Assembly: GCF_001695575.1 (NCBI RefSeq)
Contig: NZ_LUAX01000001.1
Span: 682,001-746,000, forward strand
From: Vibrio europaeus
GTDB lineage: Bacteria > Pseudomonadota > Gammaproteobacteria > Enterobacterales > Vibrionaceae
Reading direction: 5' to 3'
DNA: 64,000 bases
This document shows positions 19,033 to 29,345 of the stretch, piece after piece (the stretch's first letter is position 1; each line of letters opens with the position of its first letter). The position numbers and the translations under genes are program-made. Below the pieces are notes generated by a model, which worked only from the letters and a program-made list of their open reading frames with translations, was not told where the DNA came from and did no database searches.

Positions 19033-22000
19033 TTGCTGAATGAGGTATCGCTCTTGGTTGGACAATTTAAATTAATCACAGAAACCTATGTCGTTATTGG
19101 CTTAGATGGTCGTATCAAAATTGTAGATTCGATGGATGAAATACTGTCGGGTGAAGTGATTATTGACACTCTGGAAAATGAAATCCAACCAGAACAAATC
19201 TATGTTTTAAATGAACTTGGGCATCCTCAGCCGGAACCGGATGCAGCAAAGCAAGTAGCTCAACTACTCGAAGCACTTGAGAATGGTGTGGATCCTAGCG
19301 AGTTGGGAGATGAGTTTGCAACGGCTGCAGGTGGTGCGGGCGGTTCAAGTCTTACTGAGTCAGGAACTATTGAAAGAATAGGGGCTGAAGTTCTTGCTAG
19401 CACTTATTTTGAAACCGCTGGCTTTAGTTCAGAGCAAAGTACCACGTTGTTCAATCTTTTCCGCAATTCGCAAACCGATATTGCACAGATTCGAGCGATA
19501 ATTGCTGGGGATGACTCTGGGTCAGTCCAAGAGGATACTGTTCTTGAAACTAGTGGTCAGTTGTCCATCAGTGATTCCAACTCTGGTGAAGCTTTTTTTC
19601 AGCCACAGACAAATGTACAAGATGGCAATTGGGGCAGCTTTTCGGTTGATGAGAATGGCAATTGGAGTTATCAACTCAACAATGATCATCCAGATGTTCA
19701 GGCCTTAAATACAGACAGCGAGCCAGTTACCCGTATTTTAACCGTCACATCAGTTGATGGAACAACTCACCAAGTCGAAATCACCATCACAGGCACCAAT
19801 GACGCCGCGCAAATCAGCGGTGATGATAAAGGTGCAGTGACGGAAGGCGATGGCAATGTGGTCCTTGAAGACAAAGGCACACTGACGTCTGTCGATGTGG
19901 ACGGCAACAACGCCAACGACACCTTTAAAACTGAGGTGACTGCCGTTAACCACCCAAGTGAAGGGGCGCCACTGGGCAGCCTGACCATCACTGAAGGCGG
20001 TGAGTGGACCTACAACGTTGACAACAGCAAAGTGGAATACTTAGGTGAAGGTCAGACACGCGTTGAAACCTTTACTGTGTACTCGCAAGACGGCACACCA
20101 CATCAAGTTGAAATCACCATCACGGGTACCAATGACGCTGCGCAAATCAGCGGCGATGATAAAGGCGCAGTGACGGAAGGTGATGGCAATGTGATCCTTG
20201 AAGATAAAGGCACACTGACGTCTGTCGATGTGGACGGCAACAATGCGAACGACACCTTTAAAACGGAAGTGACGCCCAACAACCACCTAAGTGAAGGGGC
20301 GCCACTGGGCAGCCTGACCATCACTGAAGGCGGTGAGTGGACGTACAACGTCGACAACAGCAAAGTGGAATACTTAGGTGAAGGTCAGACTCGCATTGAA
20401 ACCTTTACCGTGTACTCGCAAGACGGCACACCGCATCAAGTTGAAATCACTATCACAGGCACCAATGACGCCGCGCAAATCAGCGGTGATGATAAAGGCG
20501 CAGTAACGGAAGATGACGGCAATGTGATCCTTGAAGATAAAGGCACACTGACGTCTGTCGATGTGGATGGCAACAACGCCAACGACACCTTTAAAACTGA
20601 GGTGATGCCAAACAACCACCCAAGTGAAGGGGCGCCACAGGGCAGCCTGACCATCACTGAAGGCGGTGAGTGGACGTACAACGTCGACAACAGCAAAGTG
20701 GAATACCTAGGTGAGGGTCAGACTCGCGTTGAAACCTTCACTGTGTACTCGCAAGACGGCACACCGCATCAAGTTGAAATTACCATCACGGGCACCAATG
20801 ACGCCGCGCAAATCAGCGGCGATGATAAAGGCGCAGTGACGGAAGGTGATGGCAATGTGATCCTTGAAGATAAAGGTACACTGACGTCTGTCGATGTGGA
20901 CGGCAACAACGCGAACGACACCTTTAAAACGGAAGTGACACCAAACAACCACCCAAGTGAAGGGGCGCCACTGGGCAGCCTGACCATTACTGAAGGCGGA
21001 GAGTGGATGTACAACGTTGACAACAGCAAAGTGGAATATTTGGGTGAAGGTCAGACTCGCGTTGAAACCTTCACAGTTCAGTCTGAAGATGGCACACCAC
21101 ATCAAGTTGAAATCACCATCACGGGCACCAATGACGCCGCGCAAATCAGCGGCGATGATAAAGGTGCAGTGACGGAAGGTGACGGCAACGTGATCCTTGA
21201 AGATAAAGGCACACTGACGTCTGTGGATGTGGACGGCAACAACGCTAACGACACCTTTAAAACTGAGGTGACTGCCGTTAATCACCCAACGGAAGGTGCG
21301 CCTCTTGGCAGCCTGACCATCACCGAAGGCGGTGAGTGGACGTATAATGTCGACAACAGCACAGTGGAATATTTGGGCGAAGGCCAGACTCGCGTTGAAA
21401 CCTTCACTGTGTACTCGCAAGACGGCACACCGCATCAAGTTGAAATCACCATCACGGGCACCAATGACGCCGCGCAAATCAGCGGCGATGATAAAGGCGC
21501 AGTGACAGAAGGTGATGGCAATGTGATCCTTGAAGATAAAGGCACACTGACGTCTGTCGATGTGGATGGCAACAACGCTAACGACACCTTTAAAACTGAG
21601 GTGACTGCCGTTAATCACCCAACGGAAGGTGCGCCTCTTGGCAGCCTGACCATCACTGAAGGCGGTGAGTGGACGTACAACGTTGACAACAGCAAAGTGG
21701 AATATTTGGGTGAAGGTCAGACTCGCGTTGAAACCTTCACGGTTCAGTCTGAAGACGGCACACCACATCAAGTTGAAATCACCATCACGGGCACCAATGA
21801 CGCCGCGCAAATCAGCGGCGACGATAAAGGTGCAGTAACGGAAGGTGACGGCAATGTGATCCTTGAAGATAAGGGCACACTGACGTCTGTCGATGTGGAT
21901 GGCAACAACGCGAACGACACCTTTAAAACCGACGTGACGCCCAACAACCACCCAAGTGACGGGGCGCCACTGGGCAGCCTGACCATCACTGAAGGCGGAG

Positions 22001-25000
22001 AGTGGACGTACAACGTCGACAACAGCAAAGTGGAATACCTAGGGGAAGGTCAGACACGCATTGAAACCTTCACCGTGTACTCGCAAGACGGCACACCGCA
22101 TCAAGTTGAAATCACCATCACGGGCACCAATGATGCGCCAGAGTTCATCAGTGGTAGCAATGACAGTCATGGACGTGACTCGCAAGGTAACATCGACGCG
22201 GATAGCTATCAGTTTAGTGTTGATGAAAATACTCCAACAGGTGTCATTGGCAAGGTTGAAGCGTTCGATATCGACCAAAACAGTCAGGTAACCTATCACC
22301 TAACGAATCACACAGGCCTGTTTGAGATAAATACGGTAACTGGTGAAATCAGTGTTAAGAATGGTGTTACGTTCGATCATGAAACAATCGACAGTTACCA
22401 ACTTGTGGTAGAAGCCCGCGACCAATTTAATGGAAAAGATACGGCTCAAGTTAAAGTGCTTATCAACGATCTTAACGAAGCGCCAATCGCTGAAGATGAT
22501 AAGGGCGTCGAAACGACGACCAAGACACTGGATCAGAACAATTGGGATAACAGTGCCGACATTAGTGTCGATTACTATGTGATTGATACTACTACAGGAA
22601 ATAAAGTCGCTGACGCGTCTAAATCTGATTATACCGGTGATGGCGATCATAAGTACGGGGTTAGTTCTTCACTCGATAAAGGTTCAGACCGAGTCCAAGA
22701 TGGACAGATAGGTTACGATGATGTCACTGGCCAGAGCGAAGCAATGCGTTTTTCATTTGCCAATGGACAAGTGTCTAATCACGCCGAAGTGGAGGTGAAG
22801 AACCTTTGGACTGACACCAAAAATGGTAGTTGGGAGCCTGGTATTGAACGTGGAGTCTGGAAGGCATACTACAAAGGTGAACTAGTCGCGACTGGTGTCT
22901 TTGAAGGTACTCGCGGAGGCAGTCAAGTCGTCAGCATTGACGCAGATGGTCGCTATTTTGACAGTATTGAGATGTCGACGATCAGCTACAAAGACGGTGT
23001 TGTTGATCCAAAAGGGTCTGAGTATTTCGTTACTCAAGTTAGCGCAGACCTGACTACTTTTGACGATAGTTACCAAACCAATGGCTCAGGTACGTTAGAG
23101 TTAGATGTTTTGGCAAATGATCATGATCCTGATGGTGATGATTTGACGATTGTCGATTATCCAAAAGAAGACTTCTTAACTCTTAAAGACGGGAAGTTGG
23201 TCTTTGACGCTGCGAAATATCTTGAATCTTTACCGGCAAACGAACGTATCATCAAAACTGGTGAAGTGAAGGAATACACCTTTGAGTACACCATCGAAGA
23301 TGAAGACGGCTTAAAAGATACCGCTGAGGTTACTGTAAGCGTTATGGGTGAGCCAATGTCCTTAAATGACGCTCACGCTGAGTTAAATGAATCTGAATTA
23401 GGTACAGATACGGGAGCTCATGCAGAAGGAGATTTGGTAGCAGACCTTGGTTCCGCGACTGATGCCGAATATCACTTTGAAGTAGACCAGAGTTTGAGTG
23501 GCTTCACCAGTGGCGGTAAACCAGTGTCGTTTGAGGTGAGCGCAGACCAAACTACTCTAACCGGATATACAGGCGCTGGCTCAGATCGCGTTAAAGTGCT
23601 AGAAGCAACCATCGACGTTAAAACAGGCCACTATTCTGCTGTTCAGCATTCTGCTCTAGATCATGCTGAACAAGGTGCAGATAAGATCGATATTTCGGCA
23701 AAAGTCGAGGTGAACGCAGGTGGTCAATCTGAGAGTGCCATTTTGCACCTAGATGTTACCGACTCGGTGCCTAGTTCGAATTCTGCCCACCACGTAATCA
23801 ATGATGTCGCGCTGCATAGCAACACCGTAGTAATAGCACTTGATGCTTCACAGTCGATGAGTAATCAGGTATTGGATGCTGACGGACACTGGGTGACACG
23901 CTGGGAACTGGCAAGAGACTCCATCACTGCAATGTTTGAAAAGTACCAGGATGTCGGCGATGTACAGTTCAAAATTGCGGCACACAGTGGTCTTCCTGAT
24001 GGGCAGATTTCTGGTTGGCTAAGTTCAGTAGGAGACATTCGTCAGTTCTTCTTTGATGTTCAGCCATCAGCTTGGACACCTTATAGTCAAGCGATTGATC
24101 AAGTGCATGAAGTACTTACAGACCCAACGAGTCAGGCATTACTCAATAGCACCAATACTCAGCTTTACTTTATTTCTGATGGTGTCACGACAGATTTCGG
24201 CGGTTGGACAAATCAGTCGGGGAGCTACGAAACCAAGGCTCGTGAGAGTCTAATGAAATGGAGTAGCGAAGATGATTTTTCCAGCCCAGAGCGATACCAG
24301 CAAGTTCGAGATGGTTTAGTAAAACCAACAACTGCTGAAGAAAAAATGATCCTCGAAAATGCCATGGAGAAGAGCATTGAGACGAGTGGGCAGACAATTG
24401 ACAATATTTGGTCAGTAGGGATCGGTGCTGGGGCCGATTTGAAGTATTTGGAGCCGATAGCGACAGACAAGGGCTCAGCGATTGTAGTGGTCGATGACGC
24501 GCAGATAGAAGAACTACTGATTAAAACAGTGTCAGGCCAACTACAGAGTGACTTGATTACTCATCAAGGGGGCGAGGAACAGTGGATAGACACGATAGTC
24601 GTCGAAGGAGATACCTACCATTTCGATAAGCTAACTGGAGAAGTGACCAAGAGTGTAGCGGGTCACGAAGAAACAGTATCCGAGAGTCCTTTAGTGAAAA
24701 TTGACACGACTCATGGTCATCTTACAGTTAACTTTGAAAATGGACGCTATGACTACAAAGCGAACAATGTAGATGGTCATCAACAAGATAAGTTTATCGC
24801 TAGAGTCGTAGATGCAGACGGTGATGTCGCTGAGAGCCAAATTACTATCGATGTTCAAGATACATCACAGCCGGATTCGTCGCGCAACATAATCCAAGGT
24901 GATAGCCAAGCGAATACCTTGAATGGAACGGATGGTAACGATGCACTGGTCGGGTATGATGGAGCTGACACATTAAATGGTGGCGCGGGCGATGATATCC

Positions 25001-25410
25001 TTATCGGTGGTCTAGATAACGATGTACTTATCGGCGGTTTAGGAAGTGATATCTTAACGGGTGGGGCAGGAAATGATGTGTTTGCTTTTTCTTCAGAATC
25101 ACTAAATATCTCGCCCGACCAAGACATCATTAAAGACTTCCATTTGAATGAAGATAAACTTGATTTTACCGATGTTTTGGCGCCATTAGGTGATGAAGCT
25201 AAGGATATGGAAAATCTCCTAAATCATCTAACGGCTAGCTTCGATGCAGGCAAAGAGACATTAAATATTGACCTAACTTCAGACGGTGGAAAATCAGTCT
25301 CTATCGCTTTAGAACAGTTCGATATATCAGGCCTCGATTTATCGGTGTCGGCGAACTCAAATGAGATTGTTGAACAATTGTTCCAGCATCAAGCTTTCAA
25401 AGTAGACTAA
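19033..25410 (+). CDS. LapA-like giant RTX adhesin with VCBS repeats, cadherin and VWA domains
   Basis: The 2125-residue secreted adhesin begins with a LapA-type retention module (about 1-95) followed by the di-alanine protease site T-A-A-G (97-100), the target of LapG. One divergent VCBS domain (about 159-246) precedes seven nearly identical 111-residue VCBS repeats (247-1023). After these come a cadherin-like domain (about 1027-1125), further Ig-like regions, and a von Willebrand A domain with MIDAS motif DASQS near 1603. RTX nonapeptides (GGAGDD, GGLGSD, GGAGND; about 1955-2017) and a type I secretion tail close the protein. Calcium should fold the RTX part outside the cell; low c-di-GMP would let LapG release it. 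The start is TTG 19033, since TAG lies directly upstream; there is no good ribosome site, so a start or sequence error is possible. No type I secretion genes or lapDG are nearby. Confidence 0.92.
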   Translation: MLNEVSLLVGQFKLITETYVVIGLDGRIKIVDSMDEILSGEVIIDTLENEIQPEQIYVLNELGHPQPEPDAAKQVAQLLEALENGVDPSELGDEFATAAGGAGGSSLTESGTIERIGAEVLASTYFETAGFSSEQSTTLFNLFRNSQTDIAQIRAIIAGDDSGSVQEDTVLETSGQLSISDSNSGEAFFQPQTNVQDGNWGSFSVDENGNWSYQLNNDHPDVQALNTDSEPVTRILTVTSVDGTTHQVEITITGTNDAAQISGDDKGAVTEGDGNVVLEDKGTLTSVDVDGNNANDTFKTEVTAVNHPSEGAPLGSLTITEGGEWTYNVDNSKVEYLGEGQTRVETFTVYSQDGTPHQVEITITGTNDAAQISGDDKGAVTEGDGNVILEDKGTLTSVDVDGNNANDTFKTEVTPNNHLSEGAPLGSLTITEGGEWTYNVDNSKVEYLGEGQTRIETFTVYSQDGTPHQVEITITGTNDAAQISGDDKGAVTEDDGNVILEDKGTLTSVDVDGNNANDTFKTEVMPNNHPSEGAPQGSLTITEGGEWTYNVDNSKVEYLGEGQTRVETFTVYSQDGTPHQVEITITGTNDAAQISGDDKGAVTEGDGNVILEDKGTLTSVDVDGNNANDTFKTEVTPNNHPSEGAPLGSLTITEGGEWMYNVDNSKVEYLGEGQTRVETFTVQSEDGTPHQVEITITGTNDAAQISGDDKGAVTEGDGNVILEDKGTLTSVDVDGNNANDTFKTEVTAVNHPTEGAPLGSLTITEGGEWTYNVDNSTVEYLGEGQTRVETFTVYSQDGTPHQVEITITGTNDAAQISGDDKGAVTEGDGNVILEDKGTLTSVDVDGNNANDTFKTEVTAVNHPTEGAPLGSLTITEGGEWTYNVDNSKVEYLGEGQTRVETFTVQSEDGTPHQVEITITGTNDAAQISGDDKGAVTEGDGNVILEDKGTLTSVDVDGNNANDTFKTDVTPNNHPSDGAPLGSLTITEGGEWTYNVDNSKVEYLGEGQTRIETFTVYSQDGTPHQVEITITGTNDAPEFISGSNDSHGRDSQGNIDADSYQFSVDENTPTGVIGKVEAFDIDQNSQVTYHLTNHTGLFEINTVTGEISVKNGVTFDHETIDSYQLVVEARDQFNGKDTAQVKVLINDLNEAPIAEDDKGVETTTKTLDQNNWDNSADISVDYYVIDTTTGNKVADASKSDYTGDGDHKYGVSSSLDKGSDRVQDGQIGYDDVTGQSEAMRFSFANGQVSNHAEVEVKNLWTDTKNGSWEPGIERGVWKAYYKGELVATGVFEGTRGGSQVVSIDADGRYFDSIEMSTISYKDGVVDPKGSEYFVTQVSADLTTFDDSYQTNGSGTLELDVLANDHDPDGDDLTIVDYPKEDFLTLKDGKLVFDAAKYLESLPANERIIKTGEVKEYTFEYTIEDEDGLKDTAEVTVSVMGEPMSLNDAHAELNESELGTDTGAHAEGDLVADLGSATDAEYHFEVDQSLSGFTSGGKPVSFEVSADQTTLTGYTGAGSDRVKVLEATIDVKTGHYSAVQHSALDHAEQGADKIDISAKVEVNAGGQSESAILHLDVTDSVPSSNSAHHVINDVALHSNTVVIALDASQSMSNQVLDADGHWVTRWELARDSITAMFEKYQDVGDVQFKIAAHSGLPDGQISGWLSSVGDIRQFFFDVQPSAWTPYSQAIDQVHEVLTDPTSQALLNSTNTQLYFISDGVTTDFGGWTNQSGSYETKARESLMKWSSEDDFSSPERYQQVRDGLVKPTTAEEKMILENAMEKSIETSGQTIDNIWSVGIGAGADLKYLEPIATDKGSAIVVVDDAQIEELLIKTVSGQLQSDLITHQGGEEQWIDTIVVEGDTYHFDKLTGEVTKSVAGHEETVSESPLVKIDTTHGHLTVNFENGRYDYKANNVDGHQQDKFIARVVDADGDVAESQITIDVQDTSQPDSSRNIIQGDSQANTLNGTDGNDALVGYDGADTLNGGAGDDILIGGLDNDVLIGGLGSDILTGGAGNDVFAFSSESLNISPDQDIIKDFHLNEDKLDFTDVLAPLGDEAKDMENLLNHLTASFDAGKETLNIDLTSDGGKSVSIALEQFDISGLDLSVSANSNEIVEQLFQHQAFKVD
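19771..22101 (+). repeat. Seven tandem 333-bp VCBS-encoding repeats
   Basis: The motif coding ITGTNDAAQISGDDKGAVTE recurs at 333-base steps, near 19771, 20104, 20437, 20770, 21103, 21436 and 21769. The eighth copy at 22102 starts with the same ITGTNDA but passes into the cadherin-like domain. Copies differ mainly in a few alternating cassettes such as VTAVNHP/VTPNNHP and VYSQDGT/VQSEDGT. High identity at the DNA level suggests recent unequal crossing-over or gene conversion, and makes copy number prone to change or misassembly. Confidence 0.95.
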
Positions 25411-25420
25411 CAATAAAGTG

Positions 25421-25447
25421 AGGGAGCTGATCAAGCTCCCTTTTTTC
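25421..25447 (+). terminator. Terminator of the adhesin gene
   Basis: The stem AGGGAGCT-GATCA-AGCTCCCT is followed by TTTTT, starting ten bases after the stop. Confidence 0.9.
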
Positions 25448-25564
25448 TGTGCTACTCCTTAGCATTACTATAAATCTATGTACAATCCCTTATTCGAATC
25501 ATGGTTAATGTAAAGCACCACAAGGATTACGGAATGTGGTGTTATAAACTAAAGGCGAGATTGG

Positions 25565-26674
25565 ATGAAGTCATTTGAATGGGATGCGTGTTACGAAACA
25601 GGTCTTGATGAAGTCGATGAGCAGCATCAATACCTCGTTGAGGTGATTAATCGCTATGGTGATTTAATCGCGCAAAACAGTATTTCTCTTCAAGACATTA
25701 GAATGGCTCTGTTTGAGCTTTCTCGTTATGCAGAGTTTCACTTCAAGGAAGAAGAAAATCTAATGCGCCGCGTTGGTGTCTACGACAAACACATCGAAGA
25801 GCACATTAAAGTGCATCGGGCGTTTATGACTGACATTATCAGCATGCAATCCTTTATTAGTGAAGACAATAAGAAAACGTCGGAACATCTGCTCAACTTT
25901 CTTATCCACTGGCTGGCCTACCATATTTTGGGTATCGACCAGAACATGTCACGTCAGGTCAAACAAATTGAGTCAGGTGTTCTTCCTAAAGTCGCGTGGG
26001 AAAACGAAGAGAAGCAACAAGACAGCTCTACTGAGCCCCTACTTAAAGCGCTCAATGGCTTATTTGAACAGGTGTCTGAAAGGAATAAAGAGCTTCTAGA
26101 GCTTAACCAACATCTTGAAGATAAGGTTGAGGAAAGAACCAAGCAGCTCTCTAAAGCGAATAAACAACTAGAAGAGCTTTCCCTGACCGACTCATTGACT
26201 AACCTGCCCAACAGACGCTGTGCAATTCGCAAACTCAAAGCGTATTGGCAAGAATCGACTCATAACCACGAACCCCTTGTTTGTATCATGATTGATGTCG
26301 ACTATTTTAAGCAAGTCAACGACAGTGCCGGCCATGATGCGGGAGACAGGCTTTTAACAGAGCTTTCTCAGACGCTTGCAGACTCTTTCAGAAGTGACGA
26401 CCTAGTTTGCCGGTTAGGAGGCGATGAGTTTTTTGTTATTTGCCCGAACACCGACATACAAGGCGGTGTCCATATCGCAGAGCTGACTCGTCATAAGGTC
26501 AATCAAATGCTTGTCCCTGTGGGAGAAAGTGTATGGCGTGGCAGTATCAGCGTTGGCGTTGGTGAGCGGACGATTGAAATGCATGACTACAATGATCTTA
26601 TCAAAGCGGCTGATAATGCGGTGTACGATGCAAAATCAAAAGGCAGAAATCAGGTAAGTGCTTTAGGCCGTTAG
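25565..26674 (+). CDS. Hemerythrin-GGDEF diguanylate cyclase (Bhr-DGC type)
   Basis: The 369-residue soluble protein has an N-terminal bacteriohemerythrin domain (1-135). Di-iron ligands are visible in VDEQHQYL (H), YAEFHFKEEENLM (H, E), EEHIKVHRAF (H) and LAYHILGID (H, D). A coiled coil (about 165-210) links it to a GGDEF domain with LTDSLTNLPNRR and RLGGDEFFVI. By analogy with V. cholerae Bhr-DGC, which I recall as VC1216 at the same position beside pgsA and pheS, the oxygen or redox state of the iron pair controls c-di-GMP synthesis. The TAG of this gene overlaps the end of the convergent LysR gene. Confidence 0.94.
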   Translation: MKSFEWDACYETGLDEVDEQHQYLVEVINRYGDLIAQNSISLQDIRMALFELSRYAEFHFKEEENLMRRVGVYDKHIEEHIKVHRAFMTDIISMQSFISEDNKKTSEHLLNFLIHWLAYHILGIDQNMSRQVKQIESGVLPKVAWENEEKQQDSSTEPLLKALNGLFEQVSERNKELLELNQHLEDKVEERTKQLSKANKQLEELSLTDSLTNLPNRRCAIRKLKAYWQESTHNHEPLVCIMIDVDYFKQVNDSAGHDAGDRLLTELSQTLADSFRSDDLVCRLGGDEFFVICPNTDIQGGVHIAELTRHKVNQMLVPVGESVWRGSISVGVGERTIEMHDYNDLIKAADNAVYDAKSKGRNQVSALGR

Positions 26675-27567
26675 TTATCAAAGCGTTGCTTAATGAGATT
26701 AAAACACTCGTGACGAAACCAGCGATGCGCGGGATCTTTATGATGTTTCTCGTGCCACAGCAAATAATAATGATGCTCTGGAAGTTGAAAAGGCAGCGCA
26801 ACTGTTTGCAACGCATACTGTTGGCACAGCACAGCTGCTATATGGCTCGGGACAGTCATAATATTGTTACTAACTTCCAGTAGCTGAGCAGCACTCTGCA
26901 AATCAGGCATCATCGCAGAGATGACTCTTTGGTGTTCGCGTTTCTTAAACACGCCATCTACCTCACGGGTCTTGTCACCTAATCCACTCACCTGAATATG
27001 TTTCGCTGCAAAATACTCATGCAAAGATAGCGTTTTACTTCGTCCCAAATTCTGCTTTGAACCCAGTACCACATAATGGTCACTGGCGATACGTTTGCCA
27101 TGAATATGATTGGGTACATCAACCGCCATTGTGGCAACGACATCAAGAGAGCTAGTGGCAAGCGCCTCTAGCTGTCCGTTGTCGATAATTGAACCTAGAA
27201 TAGAAGCGTTCGGACAGTCTGTAGCGACAAGTTTTGCGATCTCAGGGAGCGCTGCGCCTGAGACAAACGAGTCAAACCCAATGTGAAAGCGCCGTTCAAT
27301 ATCTTCGAGCTTAAAATCAGAATTTTGATAAAGCGCGTCCATCTGTTTCAGTAGGTTAGGCAACGTCTGTTTTAGCTCTTGCGCTCTATTGGTTAGCACG
27401 AACTCCTTTCCGTCTCGAACTAAAATGGGATCGCCAAAAGCATCTCGAATCTGACCCAGTGTTCGACTCATTGCCGGTTGAGTCACATTCAGCTTTTTAG
27501 CCGCTTCAGTAAGGCTCTGTGTTTGAAGCAGTGCATTTAAAGCGGGCAGGAGTTTGTAGTTATTCAT
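26671..27567 (-). CDS. LysR-family transcriptional regulator
   Basis: The LysR helix-turn-helix is at the N-terminus (LLQTQSLTEAAKKLNVTQPAMSRTLGQIRDAFGDPILVR, about 12-50), followed by a type 2 periplasmic-binding-like effector domain. Start ATG 27567 was preferred to TTG 27570. The stop of the GNAT gene directly abuts (27571-27573), so the two genes are co-transcribed and coupled. No typical LysR divergent target is evident. Effector unknown. Confidence 0.88.
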   Translation of the reverse strand: MNNYKLLPALNALLQTQSLTEAAKKLNVTQPAMSRTLGQIRDAFGDPILVRDGKEFVLTNRAQELKQTLPNLLKQMDALYQNSDFKLEDIERRFHIGFDSFVSGAALPEIAKLVATDCPNASILGSIIDNGQLEALATSSLDVVATMAVDVPNHIHGKRIASDHYVVLGSKQNLGRSKTLSLHEYFAAKHIQVSGLGDKTREVDGVFKKREHQRVISAMMPDLQSAAQLLEVSNNIMTVPSHIAAVLCQQYALQTVALPFQLPEHHYYLLWHEKHHKDPAHRWFRHECFNLIKQRFDN

Positions 27568-27570
27568 CAA

Positions 27571-28053
27571 TTACATCTCTTTTAGCATCCAGACATCGCA
27601 ACTGTTGTGCTCAGTACCTTCCAGTGGCTGGGATAGGTGCTCAAATCCAAACGTTTCATACATTCGCACCGCAGCATTCATATTGGATAAGGTGTCGAGA
27701 TAGCAAGATTCGAACCCTTGTTCACGAGCAAAATCGAGACAAGCCGAAACCAGTTTTCTTCCCAATCCGAGCCCTCTGCTATCTGGCAGAAGGAACAGCT
27801 TCTTTAGCTCGCAGACTTTGTCACTACTTGAAAATGGGGCGAGTCCACATCCGCCGACAATTTTTCCGTCTAGTATAGCGACAAGATAGAGCGACTTATT
27901 CTCAAGGGTATAGTGTTGGCTCATGTTGCGTACTTCCGCATCTGAAGGGCCATAGCCTTCTCCAACAGCGCCAAATTCCGCGCCAACCTTCTGAATAATT
28001 TCGCATATTGCTTGGTCGTGTTCAGGAAGAACAGGAGTAATTATTAGATTCAT
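27571..28053 (-). CDS. GNAT-family N-acetyltransferase
   Basis: Start set at ATG 28053 (MNLIITPVLPEHDQAICEIIQ) with GAGGT four bases before it; this gives 160 residues. The acetyl-CoA binding motif A is LFLLPDSRGLGLGRKLVSACLDFA with Q/RxxGxG/A, and the C-terminal part AAVRMYETFGFEHL is typical. Substrate cannot be told. First gene of a two-gene operon with the LysR regulator, and divergent from pheS. Confidence 0.9.
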   Translation of the reverse strand: MNLIITPVLPEHDQAICEIIQKVGAEFGAVGEGYGPSDAEVRNMSQHYTLENKSLYLVAILDGKIVGGCGLAPFSSSDKVCELKKLFLLPDSRGLGLGRKLVSACLDFAREQGFESCYLDTLSNMNAAVRMYETFGFEHLSQPLEGTEHNSCDVWMLKEM

Positions 28054-28102
28054 GTTTACCTCAATTGCTTTCTTAACTCTGTTGAAAGCCAATTTATCGC
28101 TA

Positions 28103-28132
28103 TTGATGAATAAGTAAAAATTATTTTAGATT
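28103..28132 (+). promoter_or_regulatory. Possible promoter of pheST
   Basis: TTGATG (28103-28108) and TAGATT (28127-28132) are 18 bases apart and about 210 bases before pheS. The leader then holds small hairpins, such as TTCCC-TTGC-GGGAA near 28292-28305, but no T-run terminator, so a pheM-like attenuator is not evident. Confidence 0.3.
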
Positions 28133-28226
28133 ATGTTAAGAATAACAAAAAGTGATGCCTTTGCGGCAAGTATCAAAGTGGTTAGCCAATTTAGATGCTT
28201 GATAAGTGTCCAACAGGCGATTCTAA

Positions 28227-29327
<1,101 letters not shown>

Positions 29328-29345
29328 TCCAGGGGATACATCACT

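Noticed and set aside
20707..21951. 414-codon open frame on the minus strand inside the adhesin repeats
   Set aside because: It is a by-product of the repeated codon pattern, recurs with the 333-base period and has no ribosome site or family similarity.
19033..25410. CRISPR-like regular repeats
   Set aside because: The 333-base period encodes VCBS protein domains in one open frame; there are no short repeat/spacer units anywhere in the window.
19033..26674. Type I secretion and lapD/lapG genes beside the adhesin
   Set aside because: None of the neighbouring genes matches these; they must lie elsewhere in the genome.
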